Assembly (NCBI RefSeq): GCF_003994335.1
Contig: NZ_PNQZ01000025.1
Coordinates: forward strand, 170,188 to 234,187
DNA: 64,000 nt
Reading direction: 5' to 3'
Source of the DNA: Asaia sp. W19
GTDB taxonomy: Bacteria; Pseudomonadota; Alphaproteobacteria; Acetobacterales; Acetobacteraceae
The stretch's first letter is position 1. Every line of letters begins with the position of its first letter. Both the position numbers and the translations under genes were made by a program. Shown in pieces: positions 25,350 to 35,172 of this stretch. Under the pieces are notes generated by a model. The model was not told the origin of the DNA, did not search any database, and saw only the letters and a program-made list of their open reading frames with translations.

Positions 25350-26108
25350 ATGATTCCTGACCATGATGAGAGGCGCAAACGGGTGAGCACAGTTCTGGGC
25401 AAAGACAGGCCGGCCGCACGATACGAGCAGGTGAAAGCCTATATCATGGAGCGGATCGAAGGCGGCGAGTGGGGCGTGGGTCATCGCCTGCCCTCCGAAA
25501 GCGAGCTTGTCGAGATTCTGGGTGTCTCGCGCATGACCGTGCATCGCGCCCTGCGCGAACTGACGAGCGAGGGGATCGTAACGCGGGCTCAGGGTGTCGG
25601 TACCTTCGTGGCCGAACCTGCCCAGCAGGTGGAATTGCTCGAGCTGCGTGATATTGCCGAGGATATTGCCGCGAATGGTCATCGCCACACCACGCGTATC
25701 GTCACGCTCGAGGCGATACGCGCTGACAGCGATCTGGCCATGGCCTTCGGGCAGAGGCCGGGCGCGCGGCTCTTTCATTCCATCATCGTGCATTACGAGG
25801 ACGAGACCCCGCTTCAGGTGGAGGAGCGTTTCGTCTCGCCTCACTTCGCGCCGGATTATCTCGAACAGGATTTCACTCTTTCGCATCCGCATCGTCATCT
25901 TTCGGCCATCGCCCAGCCCGAGGAAATCGAGCATGTGGTTTTCGCCGTGACCCCAAGCCTTGCCATCTGTTCCCTGCTCGACCTCGATGAGCCAGAGGCC
26001 TGCCTGCAGCTCATGCGTCGCACCTGGGTGGATGGGCGCGTGGTGATGAAGGGGATTTTCACCTATTCCGGCAGCCGATACAGTTTCGTTGGGCGGTATC
26101 GTCCCTGA
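25350..26108 (+). CDS. hutC: GntR-family histidine utilisation repressor HutC
   Basis: The 252-residue product has an N-terminal winged helix at about 22-90 (RYEQVKAYIMERIEGGEWG, LPSESELVEILGVSRMTVHRALREL, GVGTFVAEP) and a C-terminal UTRA effector domain (LFHSIIVHYEDETPLQVEERFV). HutC represses hut genes and is usually released by urocanate. It lies 63 bases after hutI, so it is probably autoregulated through the site at 23960. Five further sites in this window match the HutC-subfamily core GTMTAKAC, making this protein the likely regulator of the whole 22-41 kb region. Confidence 0.92.
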   Translation: MIPDHDERRKRVSTVLGKDRPAARYEQVKAYIMERIEGGEWGVGHRLPSESELVEILGVSRMTVHRALRELTSEGIVTRAQGVGTFVAEPAQQVELLELRDIAEDIAANGHRHTTRIVTLEAIRADSDLAMAFGQRPGARLFHSIIVHYEDETPLQVEERFVSPHFAPDYLEQDFTLSHPHRHLSAIAQPEEIEHVVFAVTPSLAICSLLDLDEPEACLQLMRRTWVDGRVVMKGIFTYSGSRYSFVGRYRP

Positions 26109-26312
26109 TCCCTAGTCAGAAAGTGTTTCTGCCACGAATCTACGCGCCGTTCGTAGCCCGCATGGTAAGGCGGCGCGTCCTGGCTATCGGGCACTTTCAA
26201 TAGCCTCCATAGCTGTTGGTTCAGCGCGTCTGTGAAGGCGCGGGGTGGGTGACGTCCGGTCGTTTGGATGTCGTGACAATTCCTGATTGACAATCCTCGA
26301 TCACCTGAAGCA

Positions 26313-26338
26313 CCTTAACATGTATATACAAGTTAAGG
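26313..26338. promoter_or_regulatory. HutC operator upstream of hutU, 26-bp palindrome
   Basis: The core TGTATATACA (26321-26330) is a perfect match to the HutC-subfamily pattern. It is flanked by long arms CCTTAAC (26313-26319) and GTTAAGG (26332-26338), giving a 26-bp dyad with a single mismatched pair. It ends 12 bp before the hutU ATG, where bound repressor would block transcription. It is the strongest site in the window. Confidence 0.85.
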
Positions 26339-26350
26339 TCAGGAATTGTC

Positions 26351-28075
26351 ATGTGCTCCCGGTTTGCCTCACCCGACACTGCGTCCCTTCCCGCATCCTC
26401 TCCCCGTCTTGCCAATGACCGCGTGATACGCGCGGCCACGGGCACGACGCTCAGCGCCCGTTCCTGGCAGACAGAAGCGGCCTTGCGGATGTTGATGAAC
26501 AATCTCGATCCGGACGTGGCCGAAAAGCCCTCCGAACTCGTCGTCTATGGCGGTATCGGGCGGGCAGCACGCAACTGGGCGTGCTACGACCGGATCGTCG
26601 AGTCCCTGACTGCGCTGGGCGCCGATGAGACCCTCCTGGTCCAGTCGGGCAAGCCGGTCGGCGTGTTCCGGACCCATGAAAATGCGCCCCGGGTGCTGAT
26701 CGCCAACTCAAATCTTGTGCCGCATTGGGCAAATTGGGACCGGTTCAATGAACTCGATCGTGCCGGGTTGATGATGTACGGCCAGATGACGGCCGGTTCA
26801 TGGATCTATATCGGCAGCCAGGGTATTGTGCAGGGCACCTACGAGACTTTCGTCGAAATGGGGCGCCAATCCTATGGCGGTTCCCTGGCAGGGCGCTGGA
26901 TCCTCACGGGCGGGCTCGGGGGCATGAGCGGGGCTCAGCCTCTGGCAGCCGTCATGGCCGGGGCCTCGATGCTGGCCGTGGAATGTGAAGCGAGCCGTAT
27001 CGAGAAGCGTCTCGAAACGGGTTATCTGGACCGCAAGACCCAGTCGCTGGATGAGGCGCTGGAGTGGATCGACGCGGCCTGTCGGAACAATCGGCCGGTT
27101 TCGATCGGATTGCTGGGGAATGCGGCCGAGATCTTTCCCGAGATATTGCGGCGGGGGATCCGACCGGATGCCGTAACCGACCAGACCTCGGCGCATGATC
27201 CGCTCAATGGCTACCTGCCTGCCGGATGGACGCTCGATCAGGCCGCACAGAAACGCGTCACGAACCCCGCCGAGGTCGAGCAGGCCGCGAAGCAGTCGAT
27301 GCGGCTTCAGGTCGAGGCGATGGTCGGCTTCCACCGGCTGGGTGTGCCGACCTTCGATTATGGCAATAATATCCGGCAGATGGCGTTCGAGGTGGGCTGT
27401 GAAGAGGCGTTTGCCTTCCCCGGCTTTGTACCCGCCTATATCCGGCCGCTTTTCTGTCGCGGTGTCGGACCGTTCCGCTGGGCGGCGCTTTCGGGCGATC
27501 CGGAGGATATCTACAAGACCGATGCCAAGGTGAAGGAGCTGCTTCCGAACGATAAGCATCTTCATAACTGGCTCGACATGGCCCGGGACAAGATCCAGTT
27601 CCAGGGTCTTCCGGCCCGTATCTGCTGGGTCGGTCTGGGTGATCGCCATCGTCTGGGCATGGCCTTCAACGAGATGGTTGCCAAAGGGGAGCTCAAGGCC
27701 CCCGTCGTCATCGGCCGCGATCACCTCGATAGCGGCTCGGTGGCCAGCCCCAATCGAGAGACCGAAGCCATGCGCGACGGCTCGGATGCGGTGTCGGACT
27801 GGCCCCTTCTTAACGCCCTGCTCAACACGGCTTCGGGTGCGACCTGGGTCTCGCTGCATCATGGCGGTGGCGTAGGCATGGGCTTCTCGCAGCATGCGGG
27901 AATGGTCATCGTGGCGGACGGAACGGAAGAGGCCCGGTCGCGGCTCGAGCGCGTCCTGTGGAATGATCCTGCGACAGGCGTCATGCGCCATGCTGATGCC
28001 GGTTACGAGATAGCGACCGATTGTGCGCGTGAGCAGGGGCTGAACCTGCCGATGATCACCTCCGTCAAGTCGTAA
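26351..28075 (+). CDS. hutU: Urocanate hydratase
   Basis: The 574-residue product shows the urocanase signature throughout: [51 protein letters not shown], then [15 protein letters not shown] and [15 protein letters not shown] with glycine-rich NAD contacts, and [14 protein letters not shown]. It hydrates urocanate to imidazolonepropionate using tightly bound NAD as electrophile. Length is slightly above the usual ~555. It starts 12 bp after the 26-bp palindromic operator and is followed 14 bases later by hutH, so hutU leads the operon hutU-hutH-hydroxyacid oxidase. Confidence 0.95.
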   Translation: MCSRFASPDTASLPASSPRLANDRVIRAATGTTLSARSWQTEAALRMLMNNLDPDVAEKPSELVVYGGIGRAARNWACYDRIVESLTALGADETLLVQSGKPVGVFRTHENAPRVLIANSNLVPHWANWDRFNELDRAGLMMYGQMTAGSWIYIGSQGIVQGTYETFVEMGRQSYGGSLAGRWILTGGLGGMSGAQPLAAVMAGASMLAVECEASRIEKRLETGYLDRKTQSLDEALEWIDAACRNNRPVSIGLLGNAAEIFPEILRRGIRPDAVTDQTSAHDPLNGYLPAGWTLDQAAQKRVTNPAEVEQAAKQSMRLQVEAMVGFHRLGVPTFDYGNNIRQMAFEVGCEEAFAFPGFVPAYIRPLFCRGVGPFRWAALSGDPEDIYKTDAKVKELLPNDKHLHNWLDMARDKIQFQGLPARICWVGLGDRHRLGMAFNEMVAKGELKAPVVIGRDHLDSGSVASPNRETEAMRDGSDAVSDWPLLNALLNTASGATWVSLHHGGGVGMGFSQHAGMVIVADGTEEARSRLERVLWNDPATGVMRHADAGYEIATDCAREQGLNLPMITSVKS

Positions 28076-28089
28076 GGAACACGCCTGTC

Positions 28090-29637
28090 ATGTCGGATAC
28101 GATGATTCTTACCCCCGGTGCGCTCGATCTGGCGGGTCTGCGGCATTTCGTCGCTCATGCCCCCGCAATCCGGCTGGATGACGAAACCGAGCAGCGTCTG
28201 CGCGCGGCGGCACGCTCGGTCGATCGGATCGTTGCGGGGGGTGCTGCGGTCTATGGGGTCAATACGGGGTTCGGCAAGCTCGCCAAGACCCGTATTCCAG
28301 ACGGAAAGCTGCGCGACCTGCAACGCAATCTGGTGCTCAGTCACGCCGCCGGGATCGGCAAGCCGATGCCCGAAACAGTGGTGCGACTGATCCTGTTGCT
28401 CAAGGCCAATGGTCTGGCCCGTGGCTATTCGGGCGTGCGCTTCGAAATCGTCCAGCTGCTTCTCGACATGCTCGACTACGGCGTGATTCCCATGATCCCC
28501 GAGAAGGGATCGGTCGGTGCCTCCGGCGATCTCGCCCCGCTTGCGCATCTCTCTGCCGTGGTGATTGGCGAGGGAGAGGCCTTCTACAAGGGGGAACGCA
28601 TGGCCGGGGCCGAGGCTCTGGCCCGTGCCGGTCTCGCGCCCATCGATCTCGGCCCCAAGGAGGGGCTGGCGCTGCTCAATGGCACCCAGGCCTCTACCGC
28701 CCTTGCGCTCGCAGCCCTGTTCGACGCCGAGACGCTCCTGCAATCGGCGCTCGTCACCGGCGCGCTGACGCTGGATGCCGCGCGCGGTACCGATGCGCCT
28801 TTTGACCCCAGACTGCATGCGTTGCGGGGGCAAAAGGGGCAGATCGACTGTGCTGCGGTCTATCGGGCGCTCATGGCAGGGTCGGCCATACGGGCCTCAC
28901 ATGAGATCGATGACGAGCGTGTCCAGGACCCGTATTGCCTGCGTTGCCAGCCCCAGGTCATGGGCGCGGCGCTCGACTCCCTGCGTCACGCGGCAGGCGT
29001 GCTGCTGATCGAGGCCAATGCGGTTTCCGATAATCCGATCCATTTTCCGGATACGGATGAAATGATTTCGGGTGGAAATTTCCATGCGGAGCCAGTCGCG
29101 ATCGCGGCGGATCTCATGGCGATCGCCATATCGGAAATCGGGGCCATCGCCGAACGGCGTCTGGCGCTGCTGGTCGATCCGAGCATGAGCGGCCTGCCGC
29201 CCTTTCTGGTCGATGATAGCGGGGTCAATTCCGGTTTCATGATCGCCCAGGTCACCGCAGCGGCGCTGGCTTCAGAAAACAAGACGCTCGCTCACCCCGC
29301 CAGCATCGACAGCCTGCCGACTTCTGCCAACCAGGAGGACCATGTCTCGATGGCAACCTTCGCTGCGCGGCGTCTGGGCGATATCAATGACAATGTGCGC
29401 TGTATTCTAGGCATCGAATATCTTGCCGCGGTGCAGGGGCTGGATTTTCTCGCGCCGCTCACCTCTTCCGCTCCTTTGGTCGCGGCCGCCAATTTGTTGC
29501 GGGGTGAGGTACCCTTCTATGCGCAGGATCGTCTTTTCACGCCGGATATGGAAGCTGCCAATGCGCTCATTCGTAGCGGTGCCCTGACTGCGCGCGTTTC
29601 GGCGCTCATCGCCTTGCCCAGCCTTGACCCGGCATGA
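28090..29637 (+). CDS. hutH: Histidine ammonia-lyase
   Basis: The 515-residue product contains [14 protein letters not shown], in which A144-S145-G146 would cyclise to the MIO electrophile. [13 protein letters not shown] lies near the N terminus, NGTQAS in the middle, and [12 protein letters not shown], here preceded by ERV, later on. It eliminates ammonia from L-histidine to form urocanate, the first hut step. The stop overlaps the start of the following FMN hydroxyacid oxidase by four bases, so that enzyme is made together with HutH. This tight link places a 2-hydroxyacid oxidase inside histidine catabolism. Confidence 0.95.
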   Translation: MSDTMILTPGALDLAGLRHFVAHAPAIRLDDETEQRLRAAARSVDRIVAGGAAVYGVNTGFGKLAKTRIPDGKLRDLQRNLVLSHAAGIGKPMPETVVRLILLLKANGLARGYSGVRFEIVQLLLDMLDYGVIPMIPEKGSVGASGDLAPLAHLSAVVIGEGEAFYKGERMAGAEALARAGLAPIDLGPKEGLALLNGTQASTALALAALFDAETLLQSALVTGALTLDAARGTDAPFDPRLHALRGQKGQIDCAAVYRALMAGSAIRASHEIDDERVQDPYCLRCQPQVMGAALDSLRHAAGVLLIEANAVSDNPIHFPDTDEMISGGNFHAEPVAIAADLMAIAISEIGAIAERRLALLVDPSMSGLPPFLVDDSGVNSGFMIAQVTAAALASENKTLAHPASIDSLPTSANQEDHVSMATFAARRLGDINDNVRCILGIEYLAAVQGLDFLAPLTSSAPLVAAANLLRGEVPFYAQDRLFTPDMEAANALIRSGALTARVSALIALPSLDPA

Positions 29638-30788
29638 CGCGTGCTCTGCCCGATGACGGCGCATTCGCGGATATGGCCCGGCAGGCCCGGCGGCGTCTGC
29701 CGCGTCTCTTTGCCGACTATCTGGATGGCGGTGCGCATGGTGAGGCAACGCTCCATGCCAACAGGGCGGCTTTCGGTCGTCGTGTACTCCTCCCGCGGGG
29801 TCTGAGGGACGTCTCGCAGATCGATCTGACGAGCCACTTATCGGGAATGACGCTCGATGCGCCGTTTCTGCTCTCTCCGGTCGGCTTTGCAGGGATGTTT
29901 CATCGCGATGGCGAAACCGGCGCGGCGCAGGCCGCCCGGAATCACGGCGTGGCTTTCGGGGTGTCGAGCTTTGCCATCGACCCGATGGAGCGTATCGCGA
30001 CCAGTAATGCGTCTCTTCTGGCGCAGATCTATGTGCTGCGCGACCGCGCGGTGACGCGTGACATGCTCACCCGCGCCCGTAATTGCGGGATCAGTAACCT
30101 GATCCTGACCATCGATACCCCCATCACCCCGCTACGTGAGCGCGATAGGCGTAACGGCTTTCGCGACCGCACCCGCCCCAGTCTCAGGCAGTGGCTTGGT
30201 CTGGCCTCCCGCCCGGCCTGGCTTGTCGACAGGATGCTTGGCCGGGGCAATATCATCGGCAATATGGCCTCCTATACCAGCGCAAGAGGGGTGCTCGCTC
30301 AGGCGCGCGATATTGCCGGTCGGATCGATCCGACCCTGGTCTGGCATGATCTCGACTGGTTGCGTCAGGAGTGGCAGGGGGCGCTTCTGGTCAAGGGTAT
30401 CCTGCACCCTGACGATGCCCGTCAGGCTGCTTCCTGCGGGGCCGATGGTTTGATCCTGTCCAATCACGGCGGGCGCCAGCTCGATCCGGCGCCTTCGCCG
30501 CTTGACATGCTCGAGGAAATCCGTGAGGCGACCGGGGACGCTATTCCCCTGATCGTCGATGGCGGCATACGTCATGGCGGTGATGTCGTCATGGCGTTGG
30601 CCCTTGGGGCAAGGGCCGTCTCTTTCGGGCGACCCTGGGCCTGGGGGCTTGCTGCGCGTGGCAAGGCTGGTGTGGAGGACGGGCTCGCCCGGCTCAGGCG
30701 GGAAACGGTCGATATCATGGCCCTGACGGGCCACACCACGATTCACACCCTACGAGGTGCCGGCGCCTCGGTGCTGCGCGCTTTCTGA
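29634..30788 (+). CDS. FMN-dependent L-2-hydroxyacid dehydrogenase/oxidase (LldD-like)
   Basis: The 384-residue TIM-barrel flavoprotein has the catalytic histidine H278 in [14 protein letters not shown], the phosphate-binding [26 protein letters not shown], and the N-terminal [12 protein letters not shown]. Members oxidise L-lactate, glycolate, mandelate or longer 2-hydroxyacids to 2-oxoacids. It is translationally coupled to hutH and behind the hutU operator, so imidazole-lactate is a more likely substrate than lactate; this is inference. Its last 46 bases overlap the 3' end of the convergent dioxygenase gene, which would make antisense-paired transcript ends. Confidence 0.85.
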   Translation: MTRALPDDGAFADMARQARRRLPRLFADYLDGGAHGEATLHANRAAFGRRVLLPRGLRDVSQIDLTSHLSGMTLDAPFLLSPVGFAGMFHRDGETGAAQAARNHGVAFGVSSFAIDPMERIATSNASLLAQIYVLRDRAVTRDMLTRARNCGISNLILTIDTPITPLRERDRRNGFRDRTRPSLRQWLGLASRPAWLVDRMLGRGNIIGNMASYTSARGVLAQARDIAGRIDPTLVWHDLDWLRQEWQGALLVKGILHPDDARQAASCGADGLILSNHGGRQLDPAPSPLDMLEEIREATGDAIPLIVDGGIRHGGDVVMALALGARAVSFGRPWAWGLAARGKAGVEDGLARLRRETVDIMALTGHTTIHTLRGAGASVLRAF

Positions 30789-31717
30789 GAGTCGCGGATA
30801 CGCCCGATAATATAGTCGCCAGCGAGAACAGGAGGGTCGCAAGGCACTTGTGAGACGGGCAAAGCCAGATCGCGGGGGTCGATCACGGCGTCATAATCGG
30901 GATCATAGAATGTCGCGAGGGAGACGCGCTCCCGTCCCGAGCGGTTGGTGACACGATGGGGGGTCGAGACATAACGCCTGTTCGACCAGCGGCTGAGCAG
31001 ATCCCCGATATTGATGACGAGCGTGCCCGGTATGGGCGGCGCGGCCATCCAGGTTCCGGTCAGGTCCTGCACTTCCAACCCCCCGGTCTCATCCTGCCAG
31101 AGCAGCGTGATGCAGCCATAATCCGTGTGGGGCGCCACGCCGAACTGGTCCGCTAGGCGGTCGGCAGGATGGGGCGGATACCAGATAGCCTGGCTGCGCT
31201 GCAGCGGGCGGTCATATTTCCGCGCAAAGAAGTCCGGCGCGATTCCTAAAGACGCCGCCACGGCCTGAAGCAGCACGCGACCGCACGCGCCGATCGCTTC
31301 AAAATAAGCCTCCATTGCGGCCCGGAATGCGGGGCGGTTTTCAGGCCAGAGATTGGGACCGCGTAAAGGCTGTCCGGCGAGTACGGCGGGATCATCTGCT
31401 GGCAGATCGAGCCCGATCTGGAAGAATTCCTTGTAATCGGGATTTTGCGCTCCCTGCATGGTGGTGCGATTGAGTGCGTTGAAGCCGCGAACCGCCTGTT
31501 GCGGTTTGCAGGTCAGTTTCTCGGTCATGGGAGCGTGGAAGAAATCGAGCGCCTCGTCATGGACGGCGCGGATCAACGCCTCATCGACCCCGTGATTGCG
31601 GATATAACAAAATCCCGATCGGGAAAACGCGGCGCCGATGGCCTGACCTGTTTGCGCGAATTTACCCTCTCGTGCCGGAGCGAGATCGATGACGGGCAGG
31701 AAATCGGATTCAGACAT
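30743..31717 (-). CDS. Isopenicillin-N-synthase-like Fe(II) dioxygenase
   Basis: The 324-residue product has the DIOX_N-type N terminus (LPVIDLAPAR, AFSRSGFCYIRNHGVD) and the Fe(II)/2-oxoglutarate core with H197-T-D199 (APHTDYG), H254 (TPHRV) and R264 in RVSLATF. The ligand set H-x-D...H is complete. Such enzymes hydroxylate, demethylate or cyclise small molecules. The start at 31717 has GGAG six bases upstream; an ATG 12 bases earlier is less well placed. It overlaps hutD by 8 bases and is the last gene of the hisC-like > dld-like > hutD > dioxygenase operon. A role on an imidazole compound is suggested by context only. Confidence 0.87.
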   Translation of the reverse strand: MSESDFLPVIDLAPAREGKFAQTGQAIGAAFSRSGFCYIRNHGVDEALIRAVHDEALDFFHAPMTEKLTCKPQQAVRGFNALNRTTMQGAQNPDYKEFFQIGLDLPADDPAVLAGQPLRGPNLWPENRPAFRAAMEAYFEAIGACGRVLLQAVAASLGIAPDFFARKYDRPLQRSQAIWYPPHPADRLADQFGVAPHTDYGCITLLWQDETGGLEVQDLTGTWMAAPPIPGTLVINIGDLLSRWSNRRYVSTPHRVTNRSGRERVSLATFYDPDYDAVIDPRDLALPVSQVPCDPPVLAGDYIIGRIRDSQKARSTEAPAPRRV

Positions 31718-32414
31718 GACGAGCTCCATCTGACGGAACAGAGGCGGGCAGGGCGATGCACAGGCAGAGCGGGGCGGGGGGCCGTATCCTCGCGAGAACG
31801 ATTTTCCCGGTGGCTACGGTGTCATGGGGGGAAAATTCAGGTGCGGGCGTGACACTCAGTGAGGCCGTGCAGCGCAGCGTCTCTCCGGGGCGCAGGAGAC
31901 GGGTCTCGACCCTGGGGACTGGATTCGGGGGAGGGGCTTCTCCGTCTGCCGAGGCAGAGCCGGTTGAAACAGCATCGAGTTGCCACGTGCCTGTGAGGGG
32001 AAAAAGCCATGATTCCCCCTCAGCCGGGGTGTCGAAACGTGCACCATGACAGATGAACCTGGATGAGCCACTGCCTGTTGGACCCGTCGCCTGAGTGACC
32101 ATGAGGTTGATCACGCTCAGGATTTTGCCATGGCACTTCGCCTCCATCGGCTCACCGCCCGCAAACTGCGCTGTGGCACCGCAGCCTCGGAGCAAAATTG
32201 GAAGACCCCCGGCAGGGATGAGATCAAGCGCATCATCACCCGTCAGTGCCAGAGAGCGCGTCATGCCGGGAAAGAGGGAAAAAGCACCATCCTTGGCGAT
32301 CTCGGCCAGGCTGAGCCGCCATCCGGCGCCCTGAGCGATCACGCGGGTAACGCCCCCGCCATTGCGCCAGGGCTCGGCAGGAAGCGTGGCGAGGTTCAGG
32401 GGGGGCGGAATCAT
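31710..32414 (-). CDS. hutD: HutD family protein
   Basis: The 234-residue product starts with LPAEPWRNGGGVTRVIA and continues WRLSLAEIAKDGAFSLFPGMTRSLAL, the standard HutD pattern of a small cupin-like protein. HutD is conserved in hut loci of many bacteria and has been proposed to modulate the level of hut expression; its reaction is unknown. The C-terminal ~80 residues are less typical and proline-rich (GEAPPPNPVPRVETR). It overlaps the flavin dehydrogenase by four bases and the dioxygenase by eight, so it is embedded in a coupled operon. Confidence 0.85.
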   Translation of the reverse strand: MIPPPLNLATLPAEPWRNGGGVTRVIAQGAGWRLSLAEIAKDGAFSLFPGMTRSLALTGDDALDLIPAGGLPILLRGCGATAQFAGGEPMEAKCHGKILSVINLMVTQATGPTGSGSSRFICHGARFDTPAEGESWLFPLTGTWQLDAVSTGSASADGEAPPPNPVPRVETRLLRPGETLRCTASLSVTPAPEFSPHDTVATGKIVLARIRPPAPLCLCIALPASVPSDGARHV

Positions 32415-33802
32415 GGCTCCGGGAGCAGCTTGCCCGGGTTGAGAATGTTCCTGGGGTCCAGGGTGGCCTTGATCGCGCGCATGATATCGAGTGCCACCGG
32501 GTCATGTTCCGCTCCCATGAAGGCCTTTTTGGCGAGGCCTATGCCATGCTCCCCGCTTGCCGACCCGCCGAGGGAGAGGGCGCGCGCCACCAATTTGTGA
32601 TCGAGTGCCCGTGCGCGTTCCAGCCCCGCCTCGCCGGGCGGGACGAGCATGACGGTATGAAAATTGCCGTCTCCGATATGGCCGACGATGGGGGCGACCA
32701 GACCTGAAGCGTCGATATCCTGTTTCGCGCCCAGGATCATGGCGGTGAGCGCCGAGATCGGGACGATGGCATCTGTCGAGATCCCGATATGACCCTGTCG
32801 GTAGGCCAGGCAGGCCCAGTAGACAGCATGGCGCGCCTTCCACAGAGCAGCCCGTTCGTCATCACGCGTGCTCCACAGAAAATCTGCCCCCCCATTATCC
32901 TGACAGAGCCCTTCGATAGCGCTGATCTGCTCATTGACAGAGTCCGGCCCCCCTGAAACCTCGAAGAACATGGTGGGCAATGCGCGATAGCCCTCAAGGC
33001 GAGAATAGAGGATGCAGGCCTCCATCTGCACGTCATCGAGCAGTTCCATGCGCGCGATGGGAATGCCCATCTGCATGATCTGAATGGCGGACTCCACGCA
33101 GCCACCGAGCGTCTCGAACTGGCAGATCGCAGCTGCGGTCACTTCCGGGATACCCTGTAGCCGCAGCTGGATTTCGGTCACGATTCCGAGCGTGCCCTCC
33201 GAGCCGATCATTAGATGCGCCAGATCGTAACCCGTTGCAGATTTGCGCGTGCGTCCCCCCAATTGCGTGACCCGCCCATCGGCCAGAACCACGGTCATGC
33301 CCAGAACATTTTCCCTGATAGTCCCATAGCGTACCGCCGCCGTGCCCGAGGCGCGCGTGGCGCACATCCCCCCGATCGTGGCTTCGCCTCCGGGATCGAC
33401 CGGAAAAAACAGCCCTTCATCGCGCAGGTGAAGATTGAGGGCCTGTCGGGTTACGCCCGCCTGCACCCTGCAATCCAGATCGGTGGCATTGACTTCGATG
33501 ATGGATGCCATGCGCGACAGATCGAGCGAGATCCCGCCTTCCAGAGCGTTTACCTGCCCTTCGAGCGAGGTCCCGCCGCCGAACGCCACAACCGGCAGGC
33601 TGTGCTCATGACATAAGGCGAGTGCCGCCGAGACATCCTCTGTGCTTTCAGCGAAAAGGACGGCATCGGGTTCATGGCTCAGGTGATAGCCCTCGCCATG
33701 GCCATGCTGCTCGCGCAGCGCTGCGCCGCGTGAAAACTGCGTGCCAAAGCGTGCTTCCAACGCAAGCAGGGCGGTTTCCCGTCCTTCGGATGCTTCTCTC
33801 AT
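32411..33802 (-). CDS. FAD-linked D-2-hydroxyacid dehydrogenase (GlcD/D-lactate dehydrogenase family)
   Basis: The 463-residue product has the FAD-binding type 4 (PCMH) domain (VVAFGGGTSLEGQV, then FFPVDPGGEATIGGM, GTIRENVLGMTVVLADG) and the C-terminal FAD-oxidase domain with GHIGDGNFHTVMLVP and the final GEHGIGLAKK. It should oxidise a D-2-hydroxyacid to a 2-oxoacid with electrons passed to a quinone or cytochrome. Its stop overlaps hutD and its start overlaps the HisC-like gene (ATGA at each), so it is coupled to a transaminase. Together with the L-specific FMN enzyme at 29634, the locus covers both 2-hydroxyacid stereoisomers. Confidence 0.87.
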   Translation of the reverse strand: MREASEGRETALLALEARFGTQFSRGAALREQHGHGEGYHLSHEPDAVLFAESTEDVSAALALCHEHSLPVVAFGGGTSLEGQVNALEGGISLDLSRMASIIEVNATDLDCRVQAGVTRQALNLHLRDEGLFFPVDPGGEATIGGMCATRASGTAAVRYGTIRENVLGMTVVLADGRVTQLGGRTRKSATGYDLAHLMIGSEGTLGIVTEIQLRLQGIPEVTAAAICQFETLGGCVESAIQIMQMGIPIARMELLDDVQMEACILYSRLEGYRALPTMFFEVSGGPDSVNEQISAIEGLCQDNGGADFLWSTRDDERAALWKARHAVYWACLAYRQGHIGISTDAIVPISALTAMILGAKQDIDASGLVAPIVGHIGDGNFHTVMLVPPGEAGLERARALDHKLVARALSLGGSASGEHGIGLAKKAFMGAEHDPVALDIMRAIKATLDPRNILNPGKLLPEP

Positions 33803-34965
33803 GCCACAATTTCCCCAGTATCACGCGCCGTGGCCGCGAGGGCAATCAGGGTGTTTTTCAGCGCGGCCAGAAAGCGATCATTATCCTCGGGCAGGCCGAT
33901 ACTGACACGGATGCGGTTGCGGAATCCGCTTTCTTTCCACGGTTTGACGATCACGCCTTGCGTCAGCAGATGCTCGGCCACCCGATCGGCGTCATAGCTC
34001 AGCCGGAAAAAAAGGAAATTCGCACAGGAAGGCGCGATCTCGGCCACGACAGGCGCGAGCGCTGCCCGCACCCGTTCGCGCTCGGCCACGGTCCGGGCTA
34101 CGCTGTCGCGCATATGGTCCTGCCCCTTCAGCGCAGCAATGGCGGCGATCTGTGCGGCGATATTGGTATTGAACGGATCGCGCACTGCCTCGAGCGCCTG
34201 AGTGACATCCGGACTGCTGGTCATGGCATAGCCGATGCGCAGCCCGGCGAGCCCCCAGGCCTTCGAGAACGTTCCAAGCACGATCCAGGGGCGGGACTGC
34301 GCCCGAAGCACCGTGCGCGCATCGGGATAGGTGGGGTCATGCTGAGCGTATTCCCGATAGGCTTCATCGATCACGAGAAGGCAGTCCTCGGGGCAGGCAG
34401 CAATGAGTTCGGCCAGAGCCCCGGCCGTCATCATGCAACCTACGGGATTGGACGGGTTGGAGAGGATCAACATGCGCGTTGGGCGGGAAACGGCCTCGAT
34501 GAGCGCCGATAGATCGAACTGCGCATCTTGTGTGACCGGTATGGCCTCTACCCTTGCGCCCATGACTTCGGCATTGAGAATATGCAGCCCGAAAGAGGGG
34601 AGTACGGTCACGACGCGGTCGCCCGGCGAGACGGCGCCTTGCATGATCATGCGGATGAGTTGCTCAGAACCGTTGCCGAAGACAAGAGAAGCGGGGTCCT
34701 GATCCAGAAATGCCGCAAGCGCCTCACGCAGCCGGGACTCGGATTCGGGATAGAGAGCAATGCGGTCGAGCAGGGTGCTGAGCGCCTCACTTATGCCAGG
34801 CGGTGGCCCGTGGGGATTTTCGTTGCTGCCGAGCTTGACGATACGATCGATTCCGTAACGTTCCCTCACCATATCGGCGGCAAGACCTGCGTTATACACG
34901 GGGAGCGATTCTATTTCGGGCCGACAGCGGAAAAGCGGGGTGTGTTCCGAAGAGCAAGACGACAC
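33799..34965 (-). CDS. HisC-like PLP aminotransferase (histidinol-phosphate aminotransferase family)
   Basis: The product has about 388 residues and is a fold-type I aminotransferase of the HisC group: LPVYNAGLAADMVRERYGI, LGSNENPHGPPPG, FGNGSEQLIRMI, and the Schiff-base lysine in LGTFSKAWGLAGLRIGYAM. The C-terminal VIVKPW and NRIRVSIG are typical. A GTG at 34965 is proposed as start because a HutC operator lies just upstream at 34986; the frame stays open to a GTG at 35061, but that would place the operator inside the gene. No other his biosynthetic genes are near. Hut-linked control suggests transamination of histidine or imidazolepyruvate, which is inference. Confidence 0.8.
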   Translation of the reverse strand: MSSCSSEHTPLFRCRPEIESLPVYNAGLAADMVRERYGIDRIVKLGSNENPHGPPPGISEALSTLLDRIALYPESESRLREALAAFLDQDPASLVFGNGSEQLIRMIMQGAVSPGDRVVTVLPSFGLHILNAEVMGARVEAIPVTQDAQFDLSALIEAVSRPTRMLILSNPSNPVGCMMTAGALAELIAACPEDCLLVIDEAYREYAQHDPTYPDARTVLRAQSRPWIVLGTFSKAWGLAGLRIGYAMTSSPDVTQALEAVRDPFNTNIAAQIAAIAALKGQDHMRDSVARTVAERERVRAALAPVVAEIAPSCANFLFFRLSYDADRVAEHLLTQGVIVKPWKESGFRNRIRVSIGLPEDNDRFLAALKNTLIALAATARDTGEIVA

Positions 34966-34985
34966 GGGCGAATCCCATTCTGTAT

Positions 34986-34997
34986 TTGTATATACAA
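34986..34997. promoter_or_regulatory. HutC-type operator upstream of the HisC-like operon
   Basis: TTGTATATACAA is a perfect 12-bp palindrome containing GTATATAC, an exact match to the HutC-subfamily core and identical to the core of the hutU site. It lies about 20 bp upstream of the proposed GTG start of the HisC-like gene and would control the leftward hisC-like > dld-like > hutD > dioxygenase operon. Confidence 0.82.
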
Positions 34998-35119
34998 GTC
35001 TAAGGAGATTTGGAACGTAATTGCAAGCATCCTCATGCTGGCGCCTCGTGGGAATGATCACGCGTAGTCGGGGGAAGGGTGGGACGAATTTTTCGTTGCG
35101 AAATCACATTGACCTTTCC

Positions 35120-35129
35120 TGTCTAGACA
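35120..35129. promoter_or_regulatory. HutC-type operator upstream of the PhyH-ABC operon
   Basis: TGTCTAGACA is a perfect palindrome that fits GTMTAKAC exactly (GTCTAGAC). It lies 43 bp before the ATG of the PhyH-like dioxygenase and 123 bp from the operator at 34986, so each divergent operon has its own site. Confidence 0.78.
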
Positions 35130-35172
35130 ACATAGGCTGATCTCGAATGATACCCGTGAAGAGGCCGTTTCC

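Noticed and set aside
26117..26131. Terminator after hutC
   Set aside because: CAGAAA/TTTCTG forms only a 6-bp AT-rich stem with no T-run; too weak to call.
26798..27991. Minus-strand frame over hutU
   Set aside because: Shadow of a highly conserved urocanase; no family resemblance.
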